Assembly: GCF_000166135.1 (NCBI RefSeq)
Contig: NC_014666.1
Span: 3,968,001-4,032,000 of the forward strand
DNA: 64,000 nt
Direction of reading: 5' to 3'
Source: Pseudofrankia inefficax
Lineage (GTDB): Bacteria > Actinomycetota > Actinomycetes > Frankiales > Frankiaceae
This document shows positions 18,990 through 27,345 of the stretch, piece after piece. Position 1 is the first letter of the stretch. Each line of letters begins with the position of its first letter. The notes under the pieces are model-generated. The model was given only the letters and a program-made list of their open reading frames with translations. It did not search any database and was not told the DNA's origin. A program made the position numbers and the translations under genes.

Positions 18990-19943
18990 GTGCGGCTGGT
19001 GGCGATGCCGGGGATCAACGATGCGCTGTTTCATCCGGCGTACTTCTTCGGCCTGGTGACAAGTGGCCTGACCGTGGGCTCGATCTACGCGCTGATGGCG
19101 ATCAGCCTGGTCGTGACCTTCCGGGCCTCCGGGCACATCAACTTCGCCCAGGGCGAGATGGGCACGCTGGGCACGTTCGTCGTGTTCACGCTGTGCGTCC
19201 AGCACGGTCTGCCGTACTGGCTGGCGGTGCCCCTGGTGATCCTGCTGTCGATCCTGTTCGGGGCCGGGGTGGACCGGGGGCTGATCCGCCCGGTGGAGCG
19301 GCGTGGCCCGCAGGGAGCGATGCTCGCGACGCTCGGCCTCTATCTGATCTTCAACGCGGTGACGGCGATCATCTGGGGTGTCGACCAGGTCGCGCCGATC
19401 ACGCCGTTCCCGAGCAAGGTCCACGACCAGTGGGTGCTGCTGGACGGTCCGCCGCAGTTCGCCCTGCGGTACTCCACGCTCTACATCTGGGTGACCGTCG
19501 CGGTGGTGACGACCGCCCTCGTGCTGCTGATGCAGCGGACCCGCCTCGGGCTCAGCTACCGGGCCGCGGCGACGAACCCCGACTCGGCGAGCCTGGTCGG
19601 CATTCCGGTCGGGCTGATGCGCACCTTCGGCTGGGGCCTGGCCGCCGCGGTGGGCTCGATCGCCGCCATTCTCTTCTCGGCCCAGGGCGGTGCGCTCGAC
19701 TTCAACCTCATGTCGGGCGTCCTGCTGTTCGGGCTCGCGACCGCCGCCTTCGGTGGCTTCGACAGCATCGGCGGCGCCGTCATCGGAGGTCTCGTCGTGG
19801 GACTGGTCGAAATGCTTCTGCCCGCCTTGTTCACGTTCATCGGCGGGCAGTTGAGCACCGTCACGGCCCTTCTGGTCATCGTCGTCGTCCTGCTGATCCG
19901 GCCCTATGGACTGTTCGGCAACAAGCCGGTGGAGCGAGTATGA
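18990..19943 (+). CDS. livH: Branched-chain amino acid-type ABC permease, LivH type
   Basis: A 317-residue integral membrane protein with about eight hydrophobic segments. The LivH signature TVGSIYALMAISLVVTFRASG.INFAQGEMG is at the N-terminus, and GIPVGLMRTFGWGLAAAVG is the cytoplasmic coupling loop. GTG start at 18990 after AGGGGAGG. It ends 4 nt inside the livM start. Partner of LivM in the membrane channel. Confidence 0.92.
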   Translation: MRLVAMPGINDALFHPAYFFGLVTSGLTVGSIYALMAISLVVTFRASGHINFAQGEMGTLGTFVVFTLCVQHGLPYWLAVPLVILLSILFGAGVDRGLIRPVERRGPQGAMLATLGLYLIFNAVTAIIWGVDQVAPITPFPSKVHDQWVLLDGPPQFALRYSTLYIWVTVAVVTTALVLLMQRTRLGLSYRAAATNPDSASLVGIPVGLMRTFGWGLAAAVGSIAAILFSAQGGALDFNLMSGVLLFGLATAAFGGFDSIGGAVIGGLVVGLVEMLLPALFTFIGGQLSTVTALLVIVVVLLIRPYGLFGNKPVERV

Positions 19944-21100
19944 AAGCCCTGGTCGTCCGGCACGGCTCGGTCACCCACCGCGGCATCCAGATCGTGTGCT
20001 GCGTGGCCGCGGCTGTCATCGTGCTGTTCCTGGCCGCCTACGAGCCCGACTACCGGCTCGTGAACTACGGGAGCGTCGCCGCCTGGGCGGTCGCACTGCT
20101 CGGCCTCAACCTCGTCGTCGGCTACAGCGGACAGTTCACGTTCAGCCAGAGCGCGTTCTTCGGGCTCGGCGGATATGTGACGGCGATCCTCGTCTCCGAC
20201 CACGGCTGGCCGTTCCTGGCGACGCTGCCCGTCGTCGCGGTCGCCGGCGCGGTCGTCGGCCTGGTCCTCGGCCTGCCGGCGCTCCGGGTCCGGGGGCACT
20301 ACCTGGCCATCATCAGCTTCGCGCTGGTCGTGGCCTTCCCGAGCATCGTCAACATGGACCAGCTCCGCGACCTGACCGGCGGCGCGAACGGCAAGTCCGC
20401 GTTCATCGAGTGGTCGGCTCCGGCCTGGTTCCCGATCGCCATGAGTGACCGGGGCTGGCAGTTCCTCACGCTGGCTGCCCTCGCCGTGCTGTTGTTCTGG
20501 CTGGTCTCCAACGCACTGCGCAGCCGCGTGGGACGTGCGCTGATGGCGATGCGGGACAACGAGATCGGCGCCGCGGCGTCCGGCATCAGTCTCGCCCTGT
20601 GGAAGGCGAGTGCGTTCGCCATCGGGTCGGCGCTGGCCGCCCTGGGCGGCGCGATGCTGCTGCTCGTGGTGCCGATCGTCGGCCCGGACAGCGGCGGCTT
20701 CCTGGTCGCGCTGGAGCTGATCACGGGTCTGCTGCTCGGTGGGTCGGGAACGATCGCCGGTGCCGCCATCGGCGGCGCGGCCATCGTCTGGCTGCCGCAG
20801 ATCAGCCAGAACCTCGCCGGCTCGCTGCCCTTCCTGGACAGCAACCAGGCGCCGGCCTTCACCAACGTCGTCTACGGCGCGATCCTCGTCGTGGTCATCT
20901 TCGTGATGCCGGGCGGGATCGTGTCGTTCCTCCGTCGGGCCCGTGGCCGGTTCCTGCCGATCAAGGACGAGCTGCCGCCACCCAGCGACCCGGCCGGGGC
21001 GGGGAGCTTCGAGGGGCTCCAGCCGGTCAGCGAGCACTCGACCGTGCCTGACCGTGGCGAGAGCACGACGTCACCAGCCGGGCGGGTCACGCCGTGGTAG
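19940..21100 (+). CDS. livM: Branched-chain amino acid-type ABC permease, LivM type
   Basis: A 386-residue permease with the LivM core motifs LNLVVGYSGQFTFSQSAFFGLGGY near residue 60 and RVGRALMAMRDNEIGAAASGI as coupling loop. After the last membrane segment (about residue 325) it carries a roughly 60-residue hydrophilic Pro/Ser/Gly-rich tail that is longer than usual. Its ATG overlaps the livH stop (ATGA). Confidence 0.92.
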   Translation: MKALVVRHGSVTHRGIQIVCCVAAAVIVLFLAAYEPDYRLVNYGSVAAWAVALLGLNLVVGYSGQFTFSQSAFFGLGGYVTAILVSDHGWPFLATLPVVAVAGAVVGLVLGLPALRVRGHYLAIISFALVVAFPSIVNMDQLRDLTGGANGKSAFIEWSAPAWFPIAMSDRGWQFLTLAALAVLLFWLVSNALRSRVGRALMAMRDNEIGAAASGISLALWKASAFAIGSALAALGGAMLLLVVPIVGPDSGGFLVALELITGLLLGGSGTIAGAAIGGAAIVWLPQISQNLAGSLPFLDSNQAPAFTNVVYGAILVVVIFVMPGGIVSFLRRARGRFLPIKDELPPPSDPAGAGSFEGLQPVSEHSTVPDRGESTTSPAGRVTPW

Positions 21101-21164
21101 CGGTGGTGGCGCTCCCATAGACGGAGCCCAGCGATCCGGAAATCTTCGAGACTGGAGAAGAGTC

Positions 21165-22013
21165 ATGGTCGAAGCGGAACTTCCGAGCATCGAGGATTTC
21201 AGCGGCCTGCACGCGGTGGTGACCGGCGGCGGCACCGGCATCGGCAGGTCGATCGCGCTGAGCCTCGCCGAGGCCGGCGCGGCGGTCGCCGTGGCAGACA
21301 TCGAGCCGGACGTCGCGAACGCGGTCCGGGACGAGATCGTCGACAAGGGCGGCCGAGCCATCGCCGTCCAGGTGGACGTCTCGAAGCACGACGCCGTCGT
21401 CGCGCTGGCCGACCGGGTGTTCGACGAGTTCGGTACCGTCGAGATTCTGGTCAACAACGCCGGCGTGACGGTGCGTCCGTTCCGTGCGCTGTGGGAATCC
21501 TCGATCAGTGACTTCGAGTGGGTGATGGCCTGCAATTTCTGGGGCGTGCTGTACGGAATCCGCGCGTTCCTGCCGAGGATGCTCGAGCAGAGTGGCTTCC
21601 GGCAGATCCTCTGCACGTCCTCGACCAGCTCGCTGACCGGGCTGGGCGGCCACACCGCCTACACAGCCTCCAAGGGAGCGGTCGACGGACTGGTCCGCTC
21701 GCTGACGGCGGAGGTGCGTCCCGCGGGCATCGGTGTGACGACCCTGTTCCCGGGACCGGTGGAGACGCGGATCTGGTCGAGCGAACGGCTGCGTTCCGAG
21801 CAGGAGAAGTCCGATCTCCGTGACGTGCCCGCATACGTCGGTCCGGACCGCCCCCACAAGCCGGTCAAGATCGGGGCAGACCGGGTGGGGCCGATGGTCG
21901 TCGAGGCGCTCAGGCAGCGGGCCCCGTACGTGCTCACCCACGAAGAGCCGATGCCGAACACGATCGCCTATCTCGACAGCCTCGGTACCTACGCCGGAAT
22001 TCCTGGTGCATGA
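21165..22013 (+). CDS. SDR family oxidoreductase
   Basis: A 282-residue short-chain dehydrogenase with TGGGTGIGRSIA, NNAGV and the active site CTSSTSS..YTASKGA. It has a C-terminal extension beyond the classical 250 residues (about residues 220-282, including PYVLTHEEPMPNTIAYLDSL). GGAGAAG lies upstream of the ATG. It follows livM by 64 nt and is the last convincing gene of the plus-strand run. Confidence 0.88.
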   Translation: MVEAELPSIEDFSGLHAVVTGGGTGIGRSIALSLAEAGAAVAVADIEPDVANAVRDEIVDKGGRAIAVQVDVSKHDAVVALADRVFDEFGTVEILVNNAGVTVRPFRALWESSISDFEWVMACNFWGVLYGIRAFLPRMLEQSGFRQILCTSSTSSLTGLGGHTAYTASKGAVDGLVRSLTAEVRPAGIGVTTLFPGPVETRIWSSERLRSEQEKSDLRDVPAYVGPDRPHKPVKIGADRVGPMVVEALRQRAPYVLTHEEPMPNTIAYLDSLGTYAGIPGA

Positions 22014-22217
22014 GCACGCTCCGAGGTCCGACGAACATCACGGCTAAAAGCTGATAGATAGGAGAACGGGAATGAACCAGCGACTGGGGGATTATTGGAT
22101 CAGTCTTCCGGAAAATTCGCTGCTCACCTCGTGCCATCTGCGCATCGCGCTGGAAGGTTCAGGTGATCGTTACGTGAACACGATCGTGTTCCGGCCGTCA
22201 TGGGGCGCAAACCCGAA
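22014..22217 (+). other. Possible leader or broken ORF after the SDR gene
   Basis: An ATG at 22072 has AGGAG 8-9 nt upstream and opens a 105-codon frame (MNQRLGDYWISLPENSLLTS...). The protein is not recognised, loses coding character after about 50 codons, and its frame runs through a hairpin at 22218 and into the opposite-strand gene. It may be the 5' remnant of a gene or a non-coding leader-like segment. Confidence 0.2.
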
Positions 22218-22242
22218 GGGCCTCCAGCCGGACAGGAGGCCC
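22218..22242. terminator. Hairpin between converging units
   Basis: GGGCCTCC (22218-22225) pairs perfectly with GGAGGCCC (22235-22242) across a 9-nt loop. It is 37 nt past the stop of the minus-strand AveC-like gene and downstream of the plus-strand SDR, so it can act for both directions. No T tract, as usual in high-GC actinobacteria. Confidence 0.6.
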
Positions 22243-22278
22243 CGCGCCCGCGACCACAGCGGCGTCGTGTCCGGTCTG

Positions 22279-23451
22279 CTATTTCCCGCGTTCGAACGGT
22301 ACGGCGGATTTCGGGGCCGTGACGCCGCTGGGGGGTACGAACCTGCCGTTCAGGTCGACGTATCCGGAGTGTTTCGTCGGTATCGGTAGCGCGGGGTCTG
22401 GGCAGGGTGTGTTCGTGCCGTCTCCGCAGATGCCGCCGTTGAGGTAGGAGCGTTTCTGGACGTCCTGGGGCCAGGCGTCGGCGTGTAGGCCGATCCATTG
22501 GGCGGGGAGGTTGTAGCAGACGAAGAAGCAGGCGCTCGCGGCGGCGAAGATAGCGAGGAAGCGGACGGACTGGCGCCGGACCGCGCCGCCGCGGATGGCC
22601 TCCAGCCCGCGTTCGGGTATGGTGCGGCCCTGGTCGTCGGTGAAGAACCGCAGGCAGCACAGGGCGGTCTGGACGCCGCCCCACATCAGCCCCTCGTAGA
22701 GCGGGTACTGGTGGTAGGTGCCGGCGAAGAGCGAGACGGATCGGATTGCTCCGGGGTAGCTGTAGAACCCGATCGGCATGAGGACCAGGCCCTCCATGAC
22801 GACGTCGAAGAGGAAACAGATCACGAAGGTGATGCCGATCAGCCGCAGGTTGCCGATGCCGGGCCACCGATTTTTGATCCTGTGCATGGCTGTGCAGAGC
22901 GAAATCGTGAGGACCAGTACGCCCCAGGTGTAGCCGGGCACGTTTGTCAGGATGGGGGCCGGTACCTGGTGGCCTGGTGCCTCGGGGGAGATCCAGCCCG
23001 GGATGAAGTGGGACCAGGAGCCGCGGTTGAACAGCCAGGTGTTGTAGACACACCAGGTGTTCGTGTAGTTCAGCAGCGGGTCCTGGAAGCCCATCAGCCC
23101 GAGGCTGGCCAGCAGCATCCCGTCCAGGGTGATCCGGCGCTCGCGTAACCAAGGCCTGACCAGGAAGTGCCAGATGGCGATCGGCAGGCCGATCCACATC
23201 GCGGCGGCGTCCACCACCAGCGGGATCTTCATGTACAGCGGGGGATCGCTCGGGCCCTGCGGGACGCGTGCGAAGTAGGGGCTGGTGACCCAGCGGATCC
23301 ACACGTAGAGCTGGACCAGGAGCAGGACACCCCCGACGACCGACCAGACCCGGACGGCGTTGCGGGGCGGCGGGCTGTTCTCCGACTCGGGCCCTGGCGT
23401 TCGCTGGACCTCGGCCGGGGGTGGACTGGACGTCACCGACTGATCGCTCAT
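22279..23451 (-). CDS. AveC-like (spirocyclase AveC family) integral membrane protein
   Basis: A 390-residue protein with about seven hydrophobic segments, a Pro/Ser-rich N-terminal cytoplasmic stretch, and motifs that recall the AveC family: FQDPLLNYTNTWCVYNTWLFNRG, HFIPGW, SYPGAIRSVSLFAGTYHQYPLYEG. AveC of Streptomyces avermitilis helps form the spiroketal of avermectin; most actinobacterial homologues have no known role. It stands alone and diverges from a TetR gene with a palindrome between them, so the pair is probably an autoregulated unit. Family call rests on motif recall. Confidence 0.68.
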   Translation of the reverse strand: MSDQSVTSSPPPAEVQRTPGPESENSPPPRNAVRVWSVVGGVLLLVQLYVWIRWVTSPYFARVPQGPSDPPLYMKIPLVVDAAAMWIGLPIAIWHFLVRPWLRERRITLDGMLLASLGLMGFQDPLLNYTNTWCVYNTWLFNRGSWSHFIPGWISPEAPGHQVPAPILTNVPGYTWGVLVLTISLCTAMHRIKNRWPGIGNLRLIGITFVICFLFDVVMEGLVLMPIGFYSYPGAIRSVSLFAGTYHQYPLYEGLMWGGVQTALCCLRFFTDDQGRTIPERGLEAIRGGAVRRQSVRFLAIFAAASACFFVCYNLPAQWIGLHADAWPQDVQKRSYLNGGICGDGTNTPCPDPALPIPTKHSGYVDLNGRFVPPSGVTAPKSAVPFERGK

Positions 23452-23483
23452 GACACTGCCTCCCGCGCCGCGACCGGCCCACT

Positions 23484-23509
23484 TAATAGATCGACCGGTC
23501 GATTCATTA
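23484..23509. promoter_or_regulatory. Long palindromic operator between aveC-like and TetR genes
   Basis: A 26-bp near-perfect dyad whose 14-bp core is the perfect palindrome ATCGACCGGTCGAT (23490-23503), flanked by TAAT on the left and ATTA on the right. The only mismatches are the two positions flanking the core on each side. It sits midway between the divergent starts (23451 and 23582), in an AT-rich spot fitting a promoter. Size and symmetry are typical of a TetR operator. Confidence 0.7.
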
Positions 23510-23581
23510 CGGGATTGTGTTGGCTGCCTGTCGGACAGTCAAGATGGGTGTCGTCGGGCTGGTCGCGAGAGGAGCGTGGTG

Positions 23582-24262
23582 GTGTCGGAGAGCGCATCGA
23601 CGCTGGGGCGGCCGGTGGGTTCGCGGGGTGAGGACACCCGCCGCCGGATCGTCGCTGCCACCATGCGGTGTGTCGCCGAGGTGGGATACGCCCGGGCGAC
23701 GATTCGCGAGATCGCCCGGGCCGCCAATGTCACCAGCAGCGTCCTGTACCACTACTTCCCGAACAAGGCCGAGATCGTCAAGGCGGCGTACGTCGACCTC
23801 AGCGCCGCGGCGATGCCGGGGCTGCTCGACTCGGCGAAGCAGTCGGGCGGACTCGTCCACAAGCTGGTCGCGGTGATGCACCGGGGCGGCGAGATCGTGC
23901 AGGAATACCCCTACGCCCTCGCGTTCGACCGGGCGGTGCGCGCGCCCGGCGTCGCGGACGCCGAACTGGCGACCATCGGAGAGACGATCTTCGCGTCGCT
24001 GCGCGGTCTCGTGGAGGACCTGGTCTGGCAGGCCCACCGCGACGGCGAACTGAACCCCGACGTGACGCCACCGGCAGCCGCCGAGGCCGTGTTCGCTCTC
24101 ATGCGCGGGCTCTACGACCACGCCTCCCTCGCGACCCCCGACCAGTTCGCGACCACCGTCCACGCGGTCAAGCTGCTACTGCTCGGAACCCTGATGACCA
24201 GCGACAACCGAGGCCAGAGCGCGACGCCGACGGGTCCCGCCACCTCACCTCGTTCGCCCTGA
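23582..24262 (+). CDS. TetR family transcriptional regulator
   Basis: A 226-residue TetR protein. The N-terminal helix-turn-helix runs from DTRRRIVAATMRCVAEVGYA to TSSVLYHYFPNKAEIVKAAY, about residues 15-60, and the rest is an all-helical ligand domain. Three consecutive GTG codons (23576, 23579, 23582) could start; 23582 gives the best spacing to AGAGGAG. It probably represses itself and the divergent AveC-like gene through the palindrome at 23484. Confidence 0.88.
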   Translation: MSESASTLGRPVGSRGEDTRRRIVAATMRCVAEVGYARATIREIARAANVTSSVLYHYFPNKAEIVKAAYVDLSAAAMPGLLDSAKQSGGLVHKLVAVMHRGGEIVQEYPYALAFDRAVRAPGVADAELATIGETIFASLRGLVEDLVWQAHRDGELNPDVTPPAAAEAVFALMRGLYDHASLATPDQFATTVHAVKLLLLGTLMTSDNRGQSATPTGPATSPRSP

Positions 24263-24336
24263 CCGCCAACGCCGTGCGACGCCACCCCCTGGTGGTTCGC
24301 GCTCCGTCATCTCGGGCGCCCGTGCGGGGAGCGCGG

Positions 24337-24792
24337 CTAGCTCGGCGGCCGCATCCGGGAGTTGTCCCAGGTCAGCAGACGGCCCTCGGGGGCGAGACGC
24401 AGCACGGCGAAGGTGGCGTACGCCTGGCGGGCGGTTTCGGGCATCGCGTCGGGCGCCAGGCGGTAGTCGCGGTACTTCTCGTCCAGCGCGCCGTGGACGT
24501 GTGCCTGCTCGGTGTCGTCGGTGACGGTTCGCAGCTGCCCGCTGAGGTGGACCCCGAACAGCGCCTGCCACTGTTCGCCGTGCTCGACGAGGAAGGACGC
24601 GCGGGGGTCGCGCCGGACGCGTGCCACCTTCTTGGAGCCGACCGGCGTGCGCAGGCACACGGTGCGGTCGACGACGACGAACCAGGTCGGCAGCGTGATC
24701 GGGCGGCCGTCGGCGCGCAGGGTGGTCAGGATGCCCGTGTGGGCGGCCTCGATCGCGGCCCAGGCCTCGTCGTCGGTCAGCCGGATGCTCAT
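24337..24792 (-). CDS. Pyridoxamine 5'-phosphate oxidase-like (F420/FMN split-barrel) protein
   Basis: A 151-residue split-barrel protein with AAHTGILTTLRADGRPITLPTWFVVVDRTVCLRT and the core TPVGSKKVARVRRDPRASFLVE, typical of PPOX-class F420- or flavin-dependent reductases. Its ATG overlaps the stop of the upstream hydratase (ATGA), so it is co-translated with a CoA-pathway enzyme. Reaction unknown. Confidence 0.82.
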   Translation of the reverse strand: MSIRLTDDEAWAAIEAAHTGILTTLRADGRPITLPTWFVVVDRTVCLRTPVGSKKVARVRRDPRASFLVEHGEQWQALFGVHLSGQLRTVTDDTEQAHVHGALDEKYRDYRLAPDAMPETARQAYATFAVLRLAPEGRLLTWDNSRMRPPS

Positions 24793-25544
24793 GTGGGGTC
24801 CTTGACGATGTCGCGGCCGCGGGCGGCGAACGCGGTGGGGCTGAGGGGGCGGCTGAAGGCGGTCGCGGTCTCGTGGCTCAGCGCCCCGGAGAGCGGAAGG
24901 TCCTCCCCGCGGGCGTAGAGCGCGAGGACGTCCCGCACCGCCGAGGTGTCCGCGACCGACGCGGCGAGCCGGGCCGTGAACGGCAGGAGGTCCTCGTGGG
25001 GCACGACGTGGTTGACCAGGCCGCGGGCGAGCGCCTCGGTGGCGTCGAGGAACCGGCCGGTGATCGACATCTCGCGGGCCAGCCGGACGCCGACGGCGCG
25101 CGGGAGCAGGGCGGACAGGCCCCAGGTCGCGATCACGTCGAGGCGAGCGTGGGTGTCGGCGAAGCGCGCGCGGTCGGAGGCCACGATGAACGACGCGCTG
25201 AGCGCGATCTCGAGGCCGCCGGACACGCAGGCGCCGTTGACGGCACAGATCACCGGGGTCCTCATGGCGCGCAGGGCGCGGCCGGGATCGGTGCGGAACT
25301 GGTTGGCGTACCGGTCGGCGAACTGGCCGAGATCGGTGAAGTCGTTGCCGGCGCAGAACGCCGGGTCGGTGCCGGTGAGGACGACGACGCGGACGGTCGG
25401 GTCCTGGTCGGCGGCCGCGAGCGCCGCGACCAGGCCGGCCTGCATGTCGCTCGACAGCGCGTTGCGCGCCTTCGGCCGGTTGAGCTGGATCGTTCGGATG
25501 CCGCCGTCGGTCGACACCTCAATTTCGGACAACGTCTCCTCCAC
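24789..25544 (-). CDS. Enoyl-CoA hydratase/isomerase family protein
   Basis: A 251-residue crotonase-fold protein: NRPKARNALSSDM, AFCAGNDF, NGACVSGGLEIALSASF. The catalytic-Glu region is altered (FADTHARLDVIATWG), so the reaction may not be simple hydration. It follows the SDR gene by 72 nt and is coupled to the split-barrel gene downstream. Confidence 0.87.
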   Translation of the reverse strand: MEETLSEIEVSTDGGIRTIQLNRPKARNALSSDMQAGLVAALAAADQDPTVRVVVLTGTDPAFCAGNDFTDLGQFADRYANQFRTDPGRALRAMRTPVICAVNGACVSGGLEIALSASFIVASDRARFADTHARLDVIATWGLSALLPRAVGVRLAREMSITGRFLDATEALARGLVNHVVPHEDLLPFTARLAASVADTSAVRDVLALYARGEDLPLSGALSHETATAFSRPLSPTAFAARGRDIVKDPT

Positions 25545-25616
25545 GCCTAGAGCCCGGCGGGCCGCAGGAGGCGTGGGAACGTTCGTCCGCGCGCCTCGGC
25601 CCGGTCTTCAGGAGCA

Positions 25617-26438
25617 CTACAGGGTTTCCCCGCCGTCGAGGCCGATGATCTGGCCGGTGAGGAAGGCCGACTCCGGCCCGGCCAGCGTGGTGACCAGCCA
25701 GCCGATCTCGGCCGGGTCTCCGGCGCGGCGGACCGGAATGCGCCGCATCAGCCACGCGGCGGTCTTCGGGTCGTCGTGGGCGGCCTCGGTCATCGAGGTG
25801 CGGACCTGCCCGACGGCGATGGCGTTGACGGTCACCCCGTAGCGGGCCCACTCGAAGGCCAGCGACCGGGTCAGCTGTGCCAGGCCCGCCTTCGCGGTGT
25901 CGTAGGCGCTGCTGAACGGGACGACCCGCCCGAGCGCCGACGACACGATGTTGATCACGCGCCCGTGGCCGCGGGTGAGCATGGCCGGGGCGAACGCCCG
26001 CAGGACGTGGAACGCGCCGTCGAGGTGGACGGACTGGGTCGAACGCCAGTCGTCGAAGGTCAGCCCGGCCCGCGCCGAGTCGGTGGGCAGCGCGACGAAC
26101 GGGGCGAGCACGAGGTTCCCGGCGTTGTTGACCACGATGTCGACGGCCTCGAACCTGGCGATCGCCTCGTCGTGCACGCGCCCGACCTGCTCGGGTGAGG
26201 TGACGTCGGCGGCCACGGCCAGCGCCTCGCCGCCGGCGTCCTCGACGAGCGCCGCGGTGGCGGCGAGCTCGTCGGCGTTCCGGGCGGTCAGCACGACCCG
26301 GCAGCCCGCCCTGGCCAAGGACAGGGCGATGGCGCGACCCAGCCCGCGACCGGCACCGGTGACCACGGCGGCCTGGCCGTGGAGCGGGGAGGCGGACGAA
26401 CCGCCCTCCTCGTCATCATCCCAAAATCGTTTTAACAT
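25617..26438 (-). CDS. SDR family oxidoreductase
   Basis: A 273-residue short-chain dehydrogenase: TGAGRGLGRAIA, NNAGN, IVSSALG..YDTAKAG and the C-terminal TGQIIGLDGG. The chosen ATG gives an acidic, Ser-rich N-terminal tail (MLKRFWDDDEEGGSSAS) before the Rossmann fold. It is divergent from the hydratase at 26488 with only 49 nt between starts, so promoters overlap; an AT-rich box falls over its 5' end. Confidence 0.88.
   Translation of the reverse strand: MLKRFWDDDEEGGSSASPLHGQAAVVTGAGRGLGRAIALSLARAGCRVVLTARNADELAATAALVEDAGGEALAVAADVTSPEQVGRVHDEAIARFEAVDIVVNNAGNLVLAPFVALPTDSARAGLTFDDWRSTQSVHLDGAFHVLRAFAPAMLTRGHGRVINIVSSALGRVVPFSSAYDTAKAGLAQLTRSLAFEWARYGVTVNAIAVGQVRTSMTEAAHDDPKTAAWLMRRIPVRRAGDPAEIGWLVTTLAGPESAFLTGQIIGLDGGETL
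26425..26434. promoter_or_regulatory. AT-rich box, site A (AATCGTTTTA)
   Basis: The decamer differs by one base from AATCTTTTTA, which occurs at 27311 and 32997. It lies at the divergent promoter of the SDR (start 26438) and hydratase (start 26488). All three sites fall at promoters of one catabolic locus that contains a GntR/FadR-type regulator gene, which suggests a shared operator half-site. Confidence 0.4.
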
Positions 26439-26487
26439 TTGTGGATATCCTAGACCCGTGCCCGCCGCCGAGTCCAGGAGATCCCGC

Positions 26488-27285
26488 ATGGCCGAACCGC
26501 TGCTGATCGACCGCCACCCGACCGGCGTGACCGTCGTCCGCCTCAACCGGCCGGAACGGCTCAACGCCCTGTCGGGGGAACTGATGGACCGCCTCCACGC
26601 GCTGTGGCGTGAGCTGGCCGGTGACCCGTCCCTGCGCGCGGTGGTGCTCACCGGGCAGGGGCGCGGGTTCTGCTCCGGCGCCGACGCGGCGTTTCTCGCC
26701 GGCGAACGCGCGCCCAGGGGGCGCGACCTGGACGACGAGCTGAACTTCCTGCCCGGCCGGACCCTCGAGGTCCCCGTCGTCGTGGCGGTCAACGGCACCT
26801 GTGCCGGCGCCGGCCTGCACTTCGTCGCCGACGCGGACATCGTCCTGGCGGCGCCGCAGGCGGAGTTCCTCGACCCGCATGTGTCGGTGGGCCAGGTGAG
26901 CGGGGTGGAGCCGCCGTCCCTCGCCCTGCGCCTGCCGCTGCCGATCATCGCTCGCATGGTGCTGATGGGCCGGGCCGAACGCCTGCCGGCCCAGCGGGCG
27001 TTCGATCTGGGGCTGGTCTCCGAGCTCGTCGACCAGCCGGGGCTGTTGGCCCGCGCCGTCGAGGTCGCCGAGCACATCGCCGCCGCGTCGCCGCGCAGCG
27101 TCCGGCAGACGCGCCGCGCGCTGCGCCGCGTCGCCGACCGGCTGGAGCCGTTGATGCAGGCTGGCTGGGCCGACGTGCAGGCACATTGGGGCCACCCCGA
27201 CGCCGCCGAGGGCCCGAGCGCGTTCGCCGAGAGGCGTCCGGCCGTCTGGCAACAGTCCCTTGACGAGGTTGAAAAACCCTCGTAG
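26488..27285 (+). CDS. Enoyl-CoA hydratase/isomerase family protein
   Basis: A 265-residue crotonase-fold protein with NRPERLNALSGELMD, GFCSGADAAF and NGTCAGAGLHFVADADI. The Glu region reads FLDPHVSVGQVSGVE, unlike standard hydratases. AGGAG lies 7 nt before the ATG. It precedes the ABC importer genes on the same strand by 60 nt, with an AT-rich box between them. Confidence 0.87.
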   Translation: MAEPLLIDRHPTGVTVVRLNRPERLNALSGELMDRLHALWRELAGDPSLRAVVLTGQGRGFCSGADAAFLAGERAPRGRDLDDELNFLPGRTLEVPVVVAVNGTCAGAGLHFVADADIVLAAPQAEFLDPHVSVGQVSGVEPPSLALRLPLPIIARMVLMGRAERLPAQRAFDLGLVSELVDQPGLLARAVEVAEHIAAASPRSVRQTRRALRRVADRLEPLMQAGWADVQAHWGHPDAAEGPSAFAERRPAVWQQSLDEVEKPS

Positions 27286-27310
27286 TGTCCGCCCGGTCCG
27301 CAAAAGGATG

Positions 27311-27320
27311 AATCTTTTTA
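27311..27320. promoter_or_regulatory. AT-rich box, site B (AATCTTTTTA)
   Basis: Exact 10-nt match to site C at 32997, located 26 nt before the start of the binding-protein gene. The box continues as CAAAG, so CTTTTTACAAAG forms a partial dyad. Candidate operator of the GntR regulator encoded at 32065. Confidence 0.45.
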
Positions 27321-27345
27321 CAAAGCGTTGGGGGCTACGACCGCG

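Noticed and set aside
22072-22389. 105-codon plus-strand ORF with a good AGGAG site
   Set aside because: Not recognised, crosses the hairpin at 22218 and overlaps the 3' end of the AveC-like gene; only the first part is kept as a possible leader or remnant.
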